Below are positions 52,450 through 62,237 of a DNA stretch of 64,000 nt, piece after piece. The DNA comes from Aliarcobacter sp017996075 (GTDB lineage Bacteria > Campylobacterota > Campylobacteria > Campylobacterales > Arcobacteraceae), in NCBI RefSeq assembly GCF_051062515.1, contig NZ_JAMXEK010000003.1. The stretch is one strand, 5' to 3'. Made by a program: the position numbers and the translations under genes. Positions within the stretch are counted from its first letter, which is position 1, and every line of letters begins with the position of its first letter. Below the pieces are notes generated by a model. The model was not told where the DNA came from and did no database searches. It saw nothing but the letters and a program-made list of their open reading frames with translations.

Positions 52450-53262
52450 ATGTCAAAAGTTGTTTTAATCACAGGTGCTACTTCAGGTATGGGAGAAGCT
52501 ACGGCTAAGTTGCTTTCTGAAAATGGATACAAAGTTTATGCAGGTTGTAGAGATAAAAATATAGAAAAATGTGATGGAAATATCAATTATATATATCTTG
52601 ATGTTACAAAAACTGAATCTATAAAAAATGCTGTAAAAAAAGTAATTGATACTGAAGGTAAAATTGATGTTTTGCTAAATAATGCTGGCTATGGTCTTTT
52701 ATCAACTTTAGAAGATGGTACAGATGAAGAGATTTTTAATCAATTTGATGTAAATGTTTTTGGACTTATAAAAACCACTAGAGAAGTTTTACCATATATG
52801 AGAAAAGAAAATTATGGTGTTATTATAAATATTAGTTCATTTTTGGGAAAAATGGGGCTTCCTTTATTATCTCATTATAATGCATCAAAATATGCAGTTG
52901 AAGGAATAACAGACTCTTTAAGATTTGAAACTTTACCTTTTAATATTAGAGTGCACTCTATTGAAGCTGGACTTTTTGGAACAAATTTTGTTAAAAAAGG
53001 TTTAGTAATAAATGAAAAAACTATGAGTGAAAATTCACCTTATAAAAAACTAACTTCTCATTTGGTTCCAATTGTTGCAAAAGCAATAAATGAAGGACCA
53101 GACCCAATAGCAATCGCAAATGCTGTAAAAAATATTATTGAAGATGAAAATAGTAATATTGCAATTCCAGTTGGAGCAGAAGCTACAACATTTGTTCCTC
53201 TTAGAAAAGAGCTAAGCAATGAAGATTTTGAGAAAAAAATAATTGAAACTTTTGGATTGTAA
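52450..53262 (+). CDS. Short-chain dehydrogenase/reductase
   Basis: A 270-aa classical SDR: VLITGATSGMGEATA at residues 5-19, NNAGYGLLST near 79, and catalytic YNASKYAVEGITDSLRFE near 146. Specific substrate unknown; the SDR subgroup with an EGITDSLRFE segment includes broad carbonyl reductases. AAAGGAG precedes the ATG. A terminator hairpin follows at 53280. Confidence 0.88.
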   Translation: MSKVVLITGATSGMGEATAKLLSENGYKVYAGCRDKNIEKCDGNINYIYLDVTKTESIKNAVKKVIDTEGKIDVLLNNAGYGLLSTLEDGTDEEIFNQFDVNVFGLIKTTREVLPYMRKENYGVIINISSFLGKMGLPLLSHYNASKYAVEGITDSLRFETLPFNIRVHSIEAGLFGTNFVKKGLVINEKTMSENSPYKKLTSHLVPIVAKAINEGPDPIAIANAVKNIIEDENSNIAIPVGAEATTFVPLRKELSNEDFEKKIIETFGL

Positions 53263-53279
53263 AATTTTCTTTATTTATG

Positions 53280-53309
53280 AAAAGTGAGAATTTAAAACTC
53301 ACTTTTTTA
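53280..53309. terminator. Bidirectional terminator between the SDR gene and nfo
   Basis: AAAAGTGAG and CTCACTTTTTT form a 9-bp stem with a 10-base loop and a T-run on the plus strand; the complementary A-run on the left gives a U-run for the minus strand. It lies between convergent genes and touches the nfo stop codon. Confidence 0.8.
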
Positions 53310-54167
53310 TTTTATAGTTGAACTATCTTCTACAAAACTATATAAAGTCTCTATCTCTTTTGCCCAAATAGACTCATCAATAGTCTCTAAAACAAGTGGA
53401 ATATCATCCATTCTTGAATCATTCATCAAAAATTTAAACGCATCCCAACCAATTTTTCCCTCTCCTAAACTATCGTGTCTATCAACACGACTTCCAAGCT
53501 CAGGTTTTGAGTCATTTATATGCATTCCACTTAAATAATCAAATCCTACAATCTTTCCAAACTCATCCCAAGTTTTATCGTAAGCTTCTCGTGTTCTAAT
53601 ATCATAACCAGAAGTGAACATATGACAAGTATCAATACATACTCCAACTCTTGATTTATCCTCAATTTTATCTATAATATAAGCTAGGTGCTCAAATTTA
53701 TATCCAAGATTACTTCCCTGACCTGCTGTGTTTTCAAGTACTAGTTTTACGCCACTTGTTTTATTCAAAACTATGTTCATAGACTCTGCAATATTATTCA
53801 AGCACTCCTCTTCACTAATCTCTCTTAAATGAGAACCTGGATGAAAATTTAGTCTATCTAAAGCTAAAATTTCACATCTTTGAACTTCATCTATAAAACT
53901 ATTTAAAGATTTCTCTCTAGCATCACTATTGGGATGCCCAAGATTTATCAAATATGAGTCGTGAGGTAAAATATGCTTTGGTTCTATTTTTGATTTTTCT
54001 AACTCTTTAAACCATAAATCTATTGTTTTATTATCAAGTGCTTTTGCACTCCACTGTCTTTGATTTTTTGTAAAAAGTGCAAAAGCTTTTGCACCAATTT
54101 CAACAGCATTCTTTGGAGCATTAAAAACTCCACCACTTGCACTTACATGTGCTCCTACAAATTTCAT
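53307..54167 (-). CDS. nfo: Endonuclease IV (AP endonuclease)
   Basis: Base-excision-repair enzyme cutting at abasic sites, about 286 aa. MKFVGAHVSASGGVFNAPKN opens the family fold; NFHPGSHLRE, LENTAGQGSNLG, GVCIDTCHMFTSGYD and GMHINDSKPELGS are the zinc-ligand signatures. ATG 54167 starts two bases after the mnmG stop; an in-frame ATG at 54185 inside mnmG is less likely. Confidence 0.96.
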   Translation of the reverse strand: MKFVGAHVSASGGVFNAPKNAVEIGAKAFALFTKNQRQWSAKALDNKTIDLWFKELEKSKIEPKHILPHDSYLINLGHPNSDAREKSLNSFIDEVQRCEILALDRLNFHPGSHLREISEEECLNNIAESMNIVLNKTSGVKLVLENTAGQGSNLGYKFEHLAYIIDKIEDKSRVGVCIDTCHMFTSGYDIRTREAYDKTWDEFGKIVGFDYLSGMHINDSKPELGSRVDRHDSLGEGKIGWDAFKFLMNDSRMDDIPLVLETIDESIWAKEIETLYSFVEDSSTIK

Positions 54168-54169
54168 TT

Positions 54170-56038
54170 TTACTGCTTCTGACAAAACATATTTAAATTC
54201 AAATGTACAATATCCAAAGCAGCAGGAGTAATTCCAGAAATTAAACTTGCATTATATAAAGTTGGTGGTCTGTGCTTTTCAAGCTTTTCCACAACCTCAT
54301 TTGAAAGCCCTGGAAGTCCTCTATATGAGAAGTTTTCAGGTATATTTAGTTTTAGCATTTTTTTCATTTTTTCTATCTGCTTTTGTTGCTTTTGAATATA
54401 TCTATAATATTTTGCTTCTATAATAATTTGCTCTTTTAGATAAGCATCTATATCTTTTAGGCTAGGTACTAAAACATCAAACTTCTCTTTATCAATAGTG
54501 TTTCTTCCTATTAAATCTATTAGCAATACTCTATCATTTATTTTATCTTCTCCAATACTATCAAGAAGTTCCAAAGTCTCTTTTTTTGCAGTTATCCATG
54601 TATTTGCCATAAACTCTACAGCCTGTTGAAGAGTTTTTCTTTTCTCTTCTACCTTGTCTATTTGCTCTTTAGAGATAAGTCCTAATTCATATCCATAATG
54701 ACTTAATCTCAAATCTGCATTCTCTTCTCTTAAAAGAAGTCTATACTCAGCTCTTGAAGTAAACATTCTATATGGTTCGTGTGTTCCTTTTGTAACTAAA
54801 TCATCAATTAAAACACCAATATATGCTTCATCTCGTCTTAAAATAAATGGCTCTTTATTATCTATTGCCAAAGATGCATTTATACTTGCCATCAATCCTT
54901 GAGCTGCTGCTTCTTCATATCCTGTTGTTGCATTTATCTGTCCAGCATGATAAAGATTTTTTATCTTTTTTGTTTCAAGTGTATGTTTTAACTCTGTTGG
55001 ATCAACATAATCATACTCTATAGCATATCCATATCTAATAACTCTTGCATTCTCTAAACCTTTTACACTAGCTATCATCTTTTTTTGTATTTCTATAGGT
55101 AAAGAGCTTGACATTCCATTTATATAATACTCTGTACACTTAGCAGTTTGTGGCTCTAAAAATAGTTGATGTCTCTCTCTTTCACTAAATCTTTTTACTT
55201 TATCTTCAATACTAGGACAATATCGTGGACCTGAACCTTGAATTTGTCCCGTATAAATTGGAGCTCTATGAAAATTTTGTGAAATTATTTCGTGAGTATC
55301 AAGATTTGTATATGTTACATAACATGGATATTGTGTTGGATTAAAAGTTTTTTTAGGTGTTCTAAAAGAAAAAGGTGTTGGTTTTATATCACCTCCATGC
55401 ATATCCATAACACTAAAATCAATACTATTTGCATCTAGTCTTGATGGAGTTCCAGTTTTTAATCTTCCTACATTTAATCCTAACTCTTTAAGCTGAATAG
55501 AAAGAGTACTAGATGGCAACTCCCAAGCACGACCAGCTTGATATGTATTTTCTCCAATATGAATTAAACCTCTCATAAAAGTTCCAGTTGTAAGAATCGT
55601 CTTCTTAGATTTAAACTCTTCTCCAAGTTTTGTTTTTACTCCTAAAACTTCATCATTTTCAACAATTAAGTAACTAACCTCATCTTGATAAATATCTAAA
55701 TTTGGTGTACTATGACAAACTTTTCGCATATACTCCTTGTATTCATCCATATCAATTTGAGCACGTGTACCTTGAACCGCTGCACCTTTTGAATCATTTA
55801 ATATTCTAAACTGAATTCCAGTAGCATCTGTACAAAGTCCCATCTCTCCACCAATTGCATCTAGTTCTCTTACTAAATGACCTTTTGCTAAACCACCAAT
55901 GGCTGGATTACAACTAGCAGCTCCTATTTGTTCAACAAGCATTGTGATTAATAAAGTTTTTTTTCCAAGTCTTGCACCTGCTAGTGCTGCTTCAATACCA
56001 GCATGTCCTGCACCAACCACGATAATATCGTATTGCAT
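54170..56038 (-). CDS. mnmG: tRNA uridine-5-carboxymethylaminomethyl modification enzyme MnmG
   Basis: FAD-dependent half of the MnmEG complex that modifies wobble U34. The N-terminal FAD motif is GAGHAGIEAALAGARLG (residues 8-24), NPAIGGLAKGHLVRELDAIG follows, and YAIEYDYVDPTELK, HAGQINATTGYEEAAAQGL and MFTSRAEYRLLLREENAD are conserved family segments. The 622-aa length is standard. Also called gidA. Confidence 0.97.
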   Translation of the reverse strand: MQYDIIVVGAGHAGIEAALAGARLGKKTLLITMLVEQIGAASCNPAIGGLAKGHLVRELDAIGGEMGLCTDATGIQFRILNDSKGAAVQGTRAQIDMDEYKEYMRKVCHSTPNLDIYQDEVSYLIVENDEVLGVKTKLGEEFKSKKTILTTGTFMRGLIHIGENTYQAGRAWELPSSTLSIQLKELGLNVGRLKTGTPSRLDANSIDFSVMDMHGGDIKPTPFSFRTPKKTFNPTQYPCYVTYTNLDTHEIISQNFHRAPIYTGQIQGSGPRYCPSIEDKVKRFSERERHQLFLEPQTAKCTEYYINGMSSSLPIEIQKKMIASVKGLENARVIRYGYAIEYDYVDPTELKHTLETKKIKNLYHAGQINATTGYEEAAAQGLMASINASLAIDNKEPFILRRDEAYIGVLIDDLVTKGTHEPYRMFTSRAEYRLLLREENADLRLSHYGYELGLISKEQIDKVEEKRKTLQQAVEFMANTWITAKKETLELLDSIGEDKINDRVLLIDLIGRNTIDKEKFDVLVPSLKDIDAYLKEQIIIEAKYYRYIQKQQKQIEKMKKMLKLNIPENFSYRGLPGLSNEVVEKLEKHRPPTLYNASLISGITPAALDIVHLNLNMFCQKQ

Positions 56039-56143
56039 TAAATTTTCCTTTTTAAAGAGTATCAGATTTTTAAATATTAGTAAAAATTAGCTTCTTATGA
56101 ATTTTTGGCTATTATAACCAAATTTTATCTAAAGGTTTTTTAA

Positions 56144-56752
56144 GTGTTTACAGGGCTTATAAGAGAATTAGCAAAAGTAGAAAGCTTTTCAAACAATATT
56201 TTAACTCTAAAATCAAACTATAAACCAAAAATTGGTGACTCTATTGCTGTAAATGGAGCTTGTTTAACTGTTATAAAAATAGGAAATAAAAATTTTAGTG
56301 TAGAGTTATCTCCTGAAAGCACATCTCTTTTAGCTTTAGAAAACTACAAAAACGAAGTTCATATAGAACCAGCAATGCAAATGGGTGATAGATTTGAAGG
56401 TCATATTGTTCAAGGACATGTTGATTGTATCGGTGTAGTTGAAAAAATAGAGAAAAATGGAAACTCTACAGATTTTTATATATCTTTACCAAAAGAGTTT
56501 ATTAAATTTGTTATTCCAAAAGGAAGTATTACTATTGATGGAGTTTCACTTACAGTTAATGATGTTTTTGAAACTTCTTTTAGATTAACAATAATTCCAC
56601 ATACTATACAAAATACAATTTTTAAAAATTATAAATCAGGAAGTAAAGTTAATATAGAAACAGATATGTTTGCAAGATATATCTATAATATGTTTAAAAA
56701 AGATAATAAATTGTCTTGGGGAGATGTTGATAGAATAATGGCTAGATACTAA
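56144..56752 (+). CDS. ribE: Riboflavin synthase alpha subunit
   Basis: Dismutates two 6,7-dimethyl-8-ribityllumazines to riboflavin. Two lumazine-binding repeats: MFTGLIRELAKVES with NGACLTV (repeat 1), and EGHIVQGHVDCIG with IDGVSLTVNDV (repeat 2). It starts with GTG at 56144 behind AAAGG; 202 aa is standard. The promoter-like CTATTATAAC lies about 30 bases upstream. No FMN riboswitch was seen in the 105-bp gap. Confidence 0.95.
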   Translation: MFTGLIRELAKVESFSNNILTLKSNYKPKIGDSIAVNGACLTVIKIGNKNFSVELSPESTSLLALENYKNEVHIEPAMQMGDRFEGHIVQGHVDCIGVVEKIEKNGNSTDFYISLPKEFIKFVIPKGSITIDGVSLTVNDVFETSFRLTIIPHTIQNTIFKNYKSGSKVNIETDMFARYIYNMFKKDNKLSWGDVDRIMARY

Positions 56753-56771
56753 TTTTATATATTAAAAATTA

Positions 56772-57611
56772 CTATTTTTGCTCTTTATTCTCTACTTTTT
56801 TTAATTCTTCTAAATTTTCAACAGTACTATTTTCTTGATTTTCAATGTTACTATTTGCTTCATATGTGTAAAAGAATCTCTTTTTTAGAGGGTTTGCATA
56901 TGGTTTTATTGTTGCAACTTTCATCTCAGGGAAATCTTTTATCTCTACAACTTTACCAACTCTAAGACCTTCATAAAAAATATTATCCATTCCTGAAGTT
57001 ATAACTTCATCTCCAACATTTATATCAGCCCAAACTGGAATAAATTTTACAGATAATAAATCTGATGATTCGTCATTTGAAGTTGCAATTCCAGGATTTC
57101 TCTCATTTCCTATAAAAACAGCATAAGTACAATCTTTATTTCCATTTAAAAGTCCTATACTTTTACCATTTTTAGTCATAGAAATTCCAGCCGCATAATT
57201 ATCAGAGATTAATCCTAATATTTTATTATCCGTAGGAACTTTATCTAGCCAAACACTTGTAAAATCATCAAAATGTACGTACGATAAAACTCTAATAACT
57301 TCAATTTTAGAACTAATATCTGGAATTTCAATATTCTCAAGTAAGTTTTTTAAATTATCTATTGTTGATACTGTAGTATTGTAGAGTACTTTGTACTCTT
57401 TTAGTTCTAAGTTCTCATTTTGAAGTTCTCTTATTAATCTTTCGTGCTCAAAATGGTTTGCAAACTTTTCTGATACGCTTATGTATGTATTTATATATGA
57501 CTCTTTTAAATTTCCAAATACTTTAAAGTGCTTTGCTAGAAACTCATCTAATTCAAAAAGATAAGATAATCCAGCAAATATAATTAGTAGTAAAAATAAA
57601 AATCGCTTCAT
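56772..57611 (-). CDS. mreC: Rod-shape-determining protein MreC
   Basis: A 279-aa bitopic inner-membrane protein: one N-terminal membrane segment (FLFLLLIIFAGLSYLF, residues 4-19), a coiled coil around 55-90 (RLIRELQNENLELKEYK), then the periplasmic beta domain (DEVITSGMDNIFYEGLRVGK). It couples the elongasome to MreB. Downstream of mreB with a 12-bp gap. No mreD was recognised following it. Confidence 0.92.
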   Translation of the reverse strand: MKRFLFLLLIIFAGLSYLFELDEFLAKHFKVFGNLKESYINTYISVSEKFANHFEHERLIRELQNENLELKEYKVLYNTTVSTIDNLKNLLENIEIPDISSKIEVIRVLSYVHFDDFTSVWLDKVPTDNKILGLISDNYAAGISMTKNGKSIGLLNGNKDCTYAVFIGNERNPGIATSNDESSDLLSVKFIPVWADINVGDEVITSGMDNIFYEGLRVGKVVEIKDFPEMKVATIKPYANPLKKRFFYTYEANSNIENQENSTVENLEELKKVENKEQK

Positions 57612-57623
57612 TTTTTAAATAAT

Positions 57624-58664
57624 TTAAGAGTTTTTCATATCTTCAATAATTTTTAAAAGTCCTGGCTCATCTAAAACCTGACTTGTTCCATAAGCAACAG
57701 ATAGAAGTGGCTCATCTGCAATTCTTACAGGGATTTTTACAATTTCAGTTAGATATTTATCTAATCCTCTAATTAAAGCTCCACCACCTGTTATTATAAT
57801 TCCATTATCAACAACATCTCCAGCTAAATCAGGTGGCATATTTTCTAGAACACTTCTAATTGCACTTGCAATCTCTTTTAGAGGCTCTTTTATTGCGATT
57901 CTAATTCCTTCACTTCCAAGCTCAATCGTAGATAAGTATCCAGAGTGGTCTTTACCTTTTATTTGTATTTTTAATTCAGGATCAAGCTTAATTGCTGCAG
58001 CAACTGCTATTTTAACAGTTTCAGCTGTTCTCTCACCTATAAATAAGTTGTAATTTTGTCTTACATATTCAATAATTGATCTATCAATTTTATCTCCACC
58101 AACTTTAACTGATTTACATAAAACTAATCCACCCAAAGATGTAACACCAATTTCTGTTGTACCACCACCAATATCAACAACAACATGACCTTCTGGATCA
58201 GAAACTGGAATTCCAGCTCCAATTGCTGCTGCCATTGGCTCTTCTACAAGGAAAACTTCTCTAGCTCCTGCACTTAAAGCTGACTCTTCAACTGCTTTTC
58301 TCTCAACTTGAGTAATACCATAAGGGATACAAATAATTACTCTAGGTCTTATAAATGATTTTCTTGAGTGTGCTTTTTCAATAAAATATCTAATCATTCT
58401 TTCAGTCATCTCAAAATCAGCAATAACTCCATCTTGCATAGGACGAACTGCTTGAATATTTATTGGAGTTTTTCCTAACATTCTCTTTGCTTCTTGACCA
58501 ACTGCCAAAATTTTATCTTTACCATGTCTATCTCTTTGTACTGCTACCACAGAAGGCTCATTTATAATAATACCTTTACCTTTTACAGATACGATTGTGT
58601 TTGCTGTACCCAAATCTATTGCCATATCGTTTGAAAAAACGCCTATAAATTTATCTAAAATCAT
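57624..58664 (-). CDS. mreB: Rod-shape-determining actin-like protein MreB
   Basis: A 346-aa bacterial actin: AIDLGTANTIV (phosphate 1), VVDIGGGTTEIGVTSLGG (phosphate 2), IIITGGGALIRGLD (adenosine). It organises cell-wall elongation. Two bases after the clpX stop; with mreC it forms the usual shape pair. Confidence 0.97.
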   Translation of the reverse strand: MILDKFIGVFSNDMAIDLGTANTIVSVKGKGIIINEPSVVAVQRDRHGKDKILAVGQEAKRMLGKTPINIQAVRPMQDGVIADFEMTERMIRYFIEKAHSRKSFIRPRVIICIPYGITQVERKAVEESALSAGAREVFLVEEPMAAAIGAGIPVSDPEGHVVVDIGGGTTEIGVTSLGGLVLCKSVKVGGDKIDRSIIEYVRQNYNLFIGERTAETVKIAVAAAIKLDPELKIQIKGKDHSGYLSTIELGSEGIRIAIKEPLKEIASAIRSVLENMPPDLAGDVVDNGIIITGGGALIRGLDKYLTEIVKIPVRIADEPLLSVAYGTSQVLDEPGLLKIIEDMKNS

Positions 58665-58666
58665 AC

Positions 58667-59887
58667 TTATCCTTTAATAACTTTTGGTTCTTCTGTTTTT
58701 AAAACTACATCTTTTGTTATAACTATTTTTTTACTCTTATATTTTGGAAGATCAAACATAATATCAAGCATAATATCTTCCAAAATCGACCTTAAACCTC
58801 TTGCCCCTGTTTTTCTAATAATTGCTAAATTTGCTAACTCTAAAAGGGCATCTTTTTCAAACTCTAAAGTTACATTATCCATCTCAAATAATTTTATATA
58901 CTGTTTGATTAGAGCATTTTTTGGCTCTGTTAAGATATGAACCATATCCTCTTTTGTAATCTCATTTAAAGTTGCAATCATATGCAATCTTCCAATAAGT
59001 TCTGGTATAAGTCCATATTTTACTAAATCATCTGTCTCAACATTTGAGATAATCTTATCTTGCTCAACTTTTGATTTTTTATCTTGGTTAAATCCTAAAA
59101 CATTTGAACCTTGTTTTCTTTTTATTATATCTTCAAGTCCATCGAAAGCTCCTCCACAAATAAACAAAATATTTGTAGTATCAACTTGTAGTGAGTCTTG
59201 TCCAGGATGTTTTCTTCCACCTTTTGGTGGAACATTTACTACAGCACCTTCTATAATTTTAAGAAGTGCTTGCTGAACTCCCTCTCCTGAAACATCTCTT
59301 GTTATACTTCTATTTTCACTCATTCTTGCAATTTTATCTATTTCATCAATAAAAATTATTCCTCTTTGAGCTTTCTCTATATCCCCACCAGCAGCTTGAA
59401 CAAGTCTTGTTACAACGTTTTCAACATCATCACCAACATATCCAGCTTCTGTTAAACTTGTTGCATCTGCAATTGCTAAAGGAACATCAAGATATTTTGA
59501 TATTGTTTGAGCTAAAAGAGTTTTTCCACTTCCAGTTGGTCCAATTAAAAGTACATTTGATTTATTTAATTCAATATCACCTTGCAATTCATCTTTTCTA
59601 AAGATTCTTTTATAGTGGTTATAAACAGCAACGGAAAGAACTTTTTTAGCTCTTTCTTGTCCTATAACGTACTCATCTAAAATCTTTTTTAATTCAGCAG
59701 GAGTTTTTATTTTTATATTTTCTACTTTTTTAGGTTTAGAATTTGTCTCACCATCAACAAAATCACCACTCATAATATCATAAGCAGCACCCACACAAGC
59801 TTTACATATACAAGCATTGTCTCCTGTTATTACAGGATTTGCTTTTGTGTCTGTTGCTCCACAAAAATCACATATTAGTTTACTCAT
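58667..59887 (-). CDS. clpX: ATP-dependent Clp protease ATP-binding subunit ClpX
   Basis: A 406-aa AAA+ unfoldase that feeds ClpP. N-terminal zinc-binding domain with CDFCGAT...CICKAC (residues 6-33), Walker A LLIGPTGSGKTLLAQT, pore GYVGDDVE, Walker B IIFIDEIDKIA, and GARGLRSILEDIMLDIMFDLP sensor 2. It overlaps lpxA by eight bases, a lipid A/proteolysis/cell-shape operon arrangement. Confidence 0.97.
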   Translation of the reverse strand: MSKLICDFCGATDTKANPVITGDNACICKACVGAAYDIMSGDFVDGETNSKPKKVENIKIKTPAELKKILDEYVIGQERAKKVLSVAVYNHYKRIFRKDELQGDIELNKSNVLLIGPTGSGKTLLAQTISKYLDVPLAIADATSLTEAGYVGDDVENVVTRLVQAAGGDIEKAQRGIIFIDEIDKIARMSENRSITRDVSGEGVQQALLKIIEGAVVNVPPKGGRKHPGQDSLQVDTTNILFICGGAFDGLEDIIKRKQGSNVLGFNQDKKSKVEQDKIISNVETDDLVKYGLIPELIGRLHMIATLNEITKEDMVHILTEPKNALIKQYIKLFEMDNVTLEFEKDALLELANLAIIRKTGARGLRSILEDIMLDIMFDLPKYKSKKIVITKDVVLKTEEPKVIKG

Positions 59888-60683
59888 TTTCGCTCTTTAT
59901 TTTTCTTTCAAAAGGAATACCTCTTTTTGTATTTAATACAAAATTTGCCATCTCTTTTACATAAGGATTTTTATCATTTTCATATAAATCAAGAGCTACT
60001 TCTTGAAGAGGTTTTCCTATATTAAATAGTAGTTTGTATGCATGCTTTAGAGCATCTACATCTTCTCTATTTTCTAGTCTTCTTCTAAGACCTACAAGAT
60101 TTAATCCTTTTACTAAGGCTTTATTCCCTTCAGCTAAACAAAATGGTGGAATATCTTGAGCAACTGCACTCGCACCTCCTACCATTACGCCTGTTCCAAT
60201 TTTACAAAATTGATGAATTGGAGTAAGACCACCAATAACTACAAAATCTCCACACTCAACATGACCAGCCAAAGTTACACCATTTGCAAAAATTGAGTTA
60301 TTTCCAATAACACAATCGTGAGCAACATGAGTATATCCCATAAATAAATTATTGTTTCCAATAACTGTTTTAGAATGTCCTGTTATAGTTCCTGGATTAA
60401 ATAAAGTGTATTCTCTAATCTTATTATTATCACCAATAATTAGCTCAACATCATCATTTGGATTAAACTTCAAATCTTGTGGAATTGTTCCAATTGAAGC
60501 ATGGGAAAATATATGGTTATTTTTTCCAATTGTTGTTTTTCCAGAAATTACTGTATGAGAGTCGATTACTGTTCCATCACCGATTTTTACATTTTTTCCT
60601 ATAATAGTATATGCTCCAACCGTTACATTTTCCCCTAAAATTGCACCATCTTCAATGATGGCTGTTTTGTGAATGTTATTCAT
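59880..60683 (-). CDS. lpxA: UDP-N-acetylglucosamine O-acyltransferase (LpxA)
   Basis: First lipid A enzyme; transfers a 3-hydroxyacyl chain from ACP to UDP-GlcNAc. Left-handed beta-helix from the N-terminus (IHKTAIIEDGAILGENV, VTVGAYTIIGKNVKIG), with the catalytic H in GYTHVAHDCVIG and HQFCKIGTGVMVGG. I use ATG 60683; a TTG two codons upstream is possible. Follows fabZ, the usual lipid A order. Confidence 0.96.
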   Translation of the reverse strand: MNNIHKTAIIEDGAILGENVTVGAYTIIGKNVKIGDGTVIDSHTVISGKTTIGKNNHIFSHASIGTIPQDLKFNPNDDVELIIGDNNKIREYTLFNPGTITGHSKTVIGNNNLFMGYTHVAHDCVIGNNSIFANGVTLAGHVECGDFVVIGGLTPIHQFCKIGTGVMVGGASAVAQDIPPFCLAEGNKALVKGLNLVGLRRRLENREDVDALKHAYKLLFNIGKPLQEVALDLYENDKNPYVKEMANFVLNTKRGIPFERKIKSENE

Positions 60684-60695
60684 TTTCAACCTTAA

Positions 60696-61139
60696 TTATT
60701 TATCAACTATCATGGCTTTAAACTCTGCTTCAGCTGTTAGTTTTCCATCAACATAAGCCTTTCCTTCAAGTACCATCAAAGAACTTTTCATTTTTATAGC
60801 TGTTAATTCATAGTCAAGTCTATCTCCTGGACGAACTGGATTTCTAAATTTTGCCTTGTCTATACTCATAAAATAGATAACTTTATCTTTCATCTGTTCA
60901 TCTGTTAAACCTGAACTTTTAAGAGCTAAAACTCCACCACATTGGGCCATACCTTCAAGTATCATAACTCCTGGATAAATTGGATGTCCAGGAAAATGCC
61001 CTTGAAATGCTGGTTCAGATATAGAGATATTTTTAAAACCTTTTATAGATTTTGCTAACTCCATATCTGTAATTCTATCTACTAGCAGAAGAGGGTATCT
61101 GTGAGGTAAAATCTCTTGAATTTGTATAATATCAAACAT
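60696..61139 (-). CDS. fabZ: 3-hydroxyacyl-ACP dehydratase FabZ
   Basis: A 147-aa hot-dog-fold dehydratase of fatty-acid elongation. ILPHRYPLLLVDRI, the catalytic-His GHFPGHPIYPGVMILEGMAQ motif (catalytic H within HFPGHP), and FRNPVRPGDRL are intact. Sits between lpxB and lpxA. Confidence 0.97.
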   Translation of the reverse strand: MFDIIQIQEILPHRYPLLLVDRITDMELAKSIKGFKNISISEPAFQGHFPGHPIYPGVMILEGMAQCGGVLALKSSGLTDEQMKDKVIYFMSIDKAKFRNPVRPGDRLDYELTAIKMKSSLMVLEGKAYVDGKLTAEAEFKAMIVDK

Positions 61140-61193
61140 AATAATTCCTGAATTTTAAAATTGCTAAAGTTGAGGATTATAACTAAAAGTTGT

Positions 61194-62237
61194 TTAGTTT
61201 TTTATAATGCTTGCAACATTTTTTGAACTACCATGTTTTAAATACTCTCTTAAAAGCTTCGAATTTTCAAAAAAAAGATTTCTATCAAAAGTTTTATAAT
61301 CTCTTAAAAGATTTTCAACACTCACTTCATTTTGTAAAAATTCACTATGAAGTTTATTGTTTGTCATTTTTTCAAAAAATATATTTGCAAGCCCTACATA
61401 ATTTAATTTCACAAAAGTTTTTCCAATAAAAAAGTCTAATTTTTTTGCTATATAAGAAAGAGTAAAAGGAGTTCCAATAAGTGCAGCTTCTAAAGTTGCA
61501 GTTCCAGAGCAAATAAAAGCATATTCAGCTTCTAAAAGTGCTTCATGTGCATTTTTAGATATTTTAAAATCACCAATATCTCCATAAACTTTTTTTATAT
61601 ATTCATCACTAAATTTTGATGGAATTACCAATATATAATCTTTATTCTGGATTTCTTTTATCAAATCTTTAAAAACAGGCATTAAGTTTTTTATCTCAGT
61701 TTTTCTACTGCCTGGCATAAAAACTATTTTTCCTGAATTTGATAGCTCATTTTTAAATTTTGGTATCTCATCTAAAAGAGGATGTCCCACATAAATTATT
61801 TTAGATTTGTCATTATAAATATCACTTTCAAAAGGTAAAATTGAACATAATTTTGTACAATATTTCTCTAAAGCAATTACTCTTTTTCTCTTCCAAGCCC
61901 AAGCTTGAGGAAGAATATAATAAATAATCTCTTTATTTGGATATGTTTCTCTTAGTTTCTTTGCTAAAGGCAGATTAAATCCACTACTATCAAGAAGTAA
62001 AACCTTATCACAATCTTTTGCTAGCTCTACAAGTTCATCTCTAAGACGAAAAAAGAATCTTAATTTTTTAAGAGCATCAACAAATCCCATAATTGCTAAA
62101 GAGCTTAAATCATAAAGTGGATTTCCTAACTCCTTATCAAAAACTCCAACAAACTCAATATCATCATCTAAATATTTTTTTAACTCTTTTAGATGAATAT
62201 TCGATGATGTCTCCATAGCACTTACTAAAACTTTCAT
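61194..62237 (-). CDS. lpxB: Lipid-A-disaccharide synthase
   Basis: A 347-aa GT19 transferase joining UDP-2,3-diacyl-GlcN and lipid X. KVLVSAMETSSNIHLKEL at the N-terminus, YYILPQAWAWKRKRV, GHPLLDEIPKF, FMPGSRKTEIKNLMP and CSGTATLEAALIGTPF are signature segments. It overlaps queH by ATGA. Slightly shorter than enterobacterial LpxB, as in relatives. Confidence 0.95.
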   Translation of the reverse strand: MKVLVSAMETSSNIHLKELKKYLDDDIEFVGVFDKELGNPLYDLSSLAIMGFVDALKKLRFFFRLRDELVELAKDCDKVLLLDSSGFNLPLAKKLRETYPNKEIIYYILPQAWAWKRKRVIALEKYCTKLCSILPFESDIYNDKSKIIYVGHPLLDEIPKFKNELSNSGKIVFMPGSRKTEIKNLMPVFKDLIKEIQNKDYILVIPSKFSDEYIKKVYGDIGDFKISKNAHEALLEAEYAFICSGTATLEAALIGTPFTLSYIAKKLDFFIGKTFVKLNYVGLANIFFEKMTNNKLHSEFLQNEVSVENLLRDYKTFDRNLFFENSKLLREYLKHGSSKNVASIIKN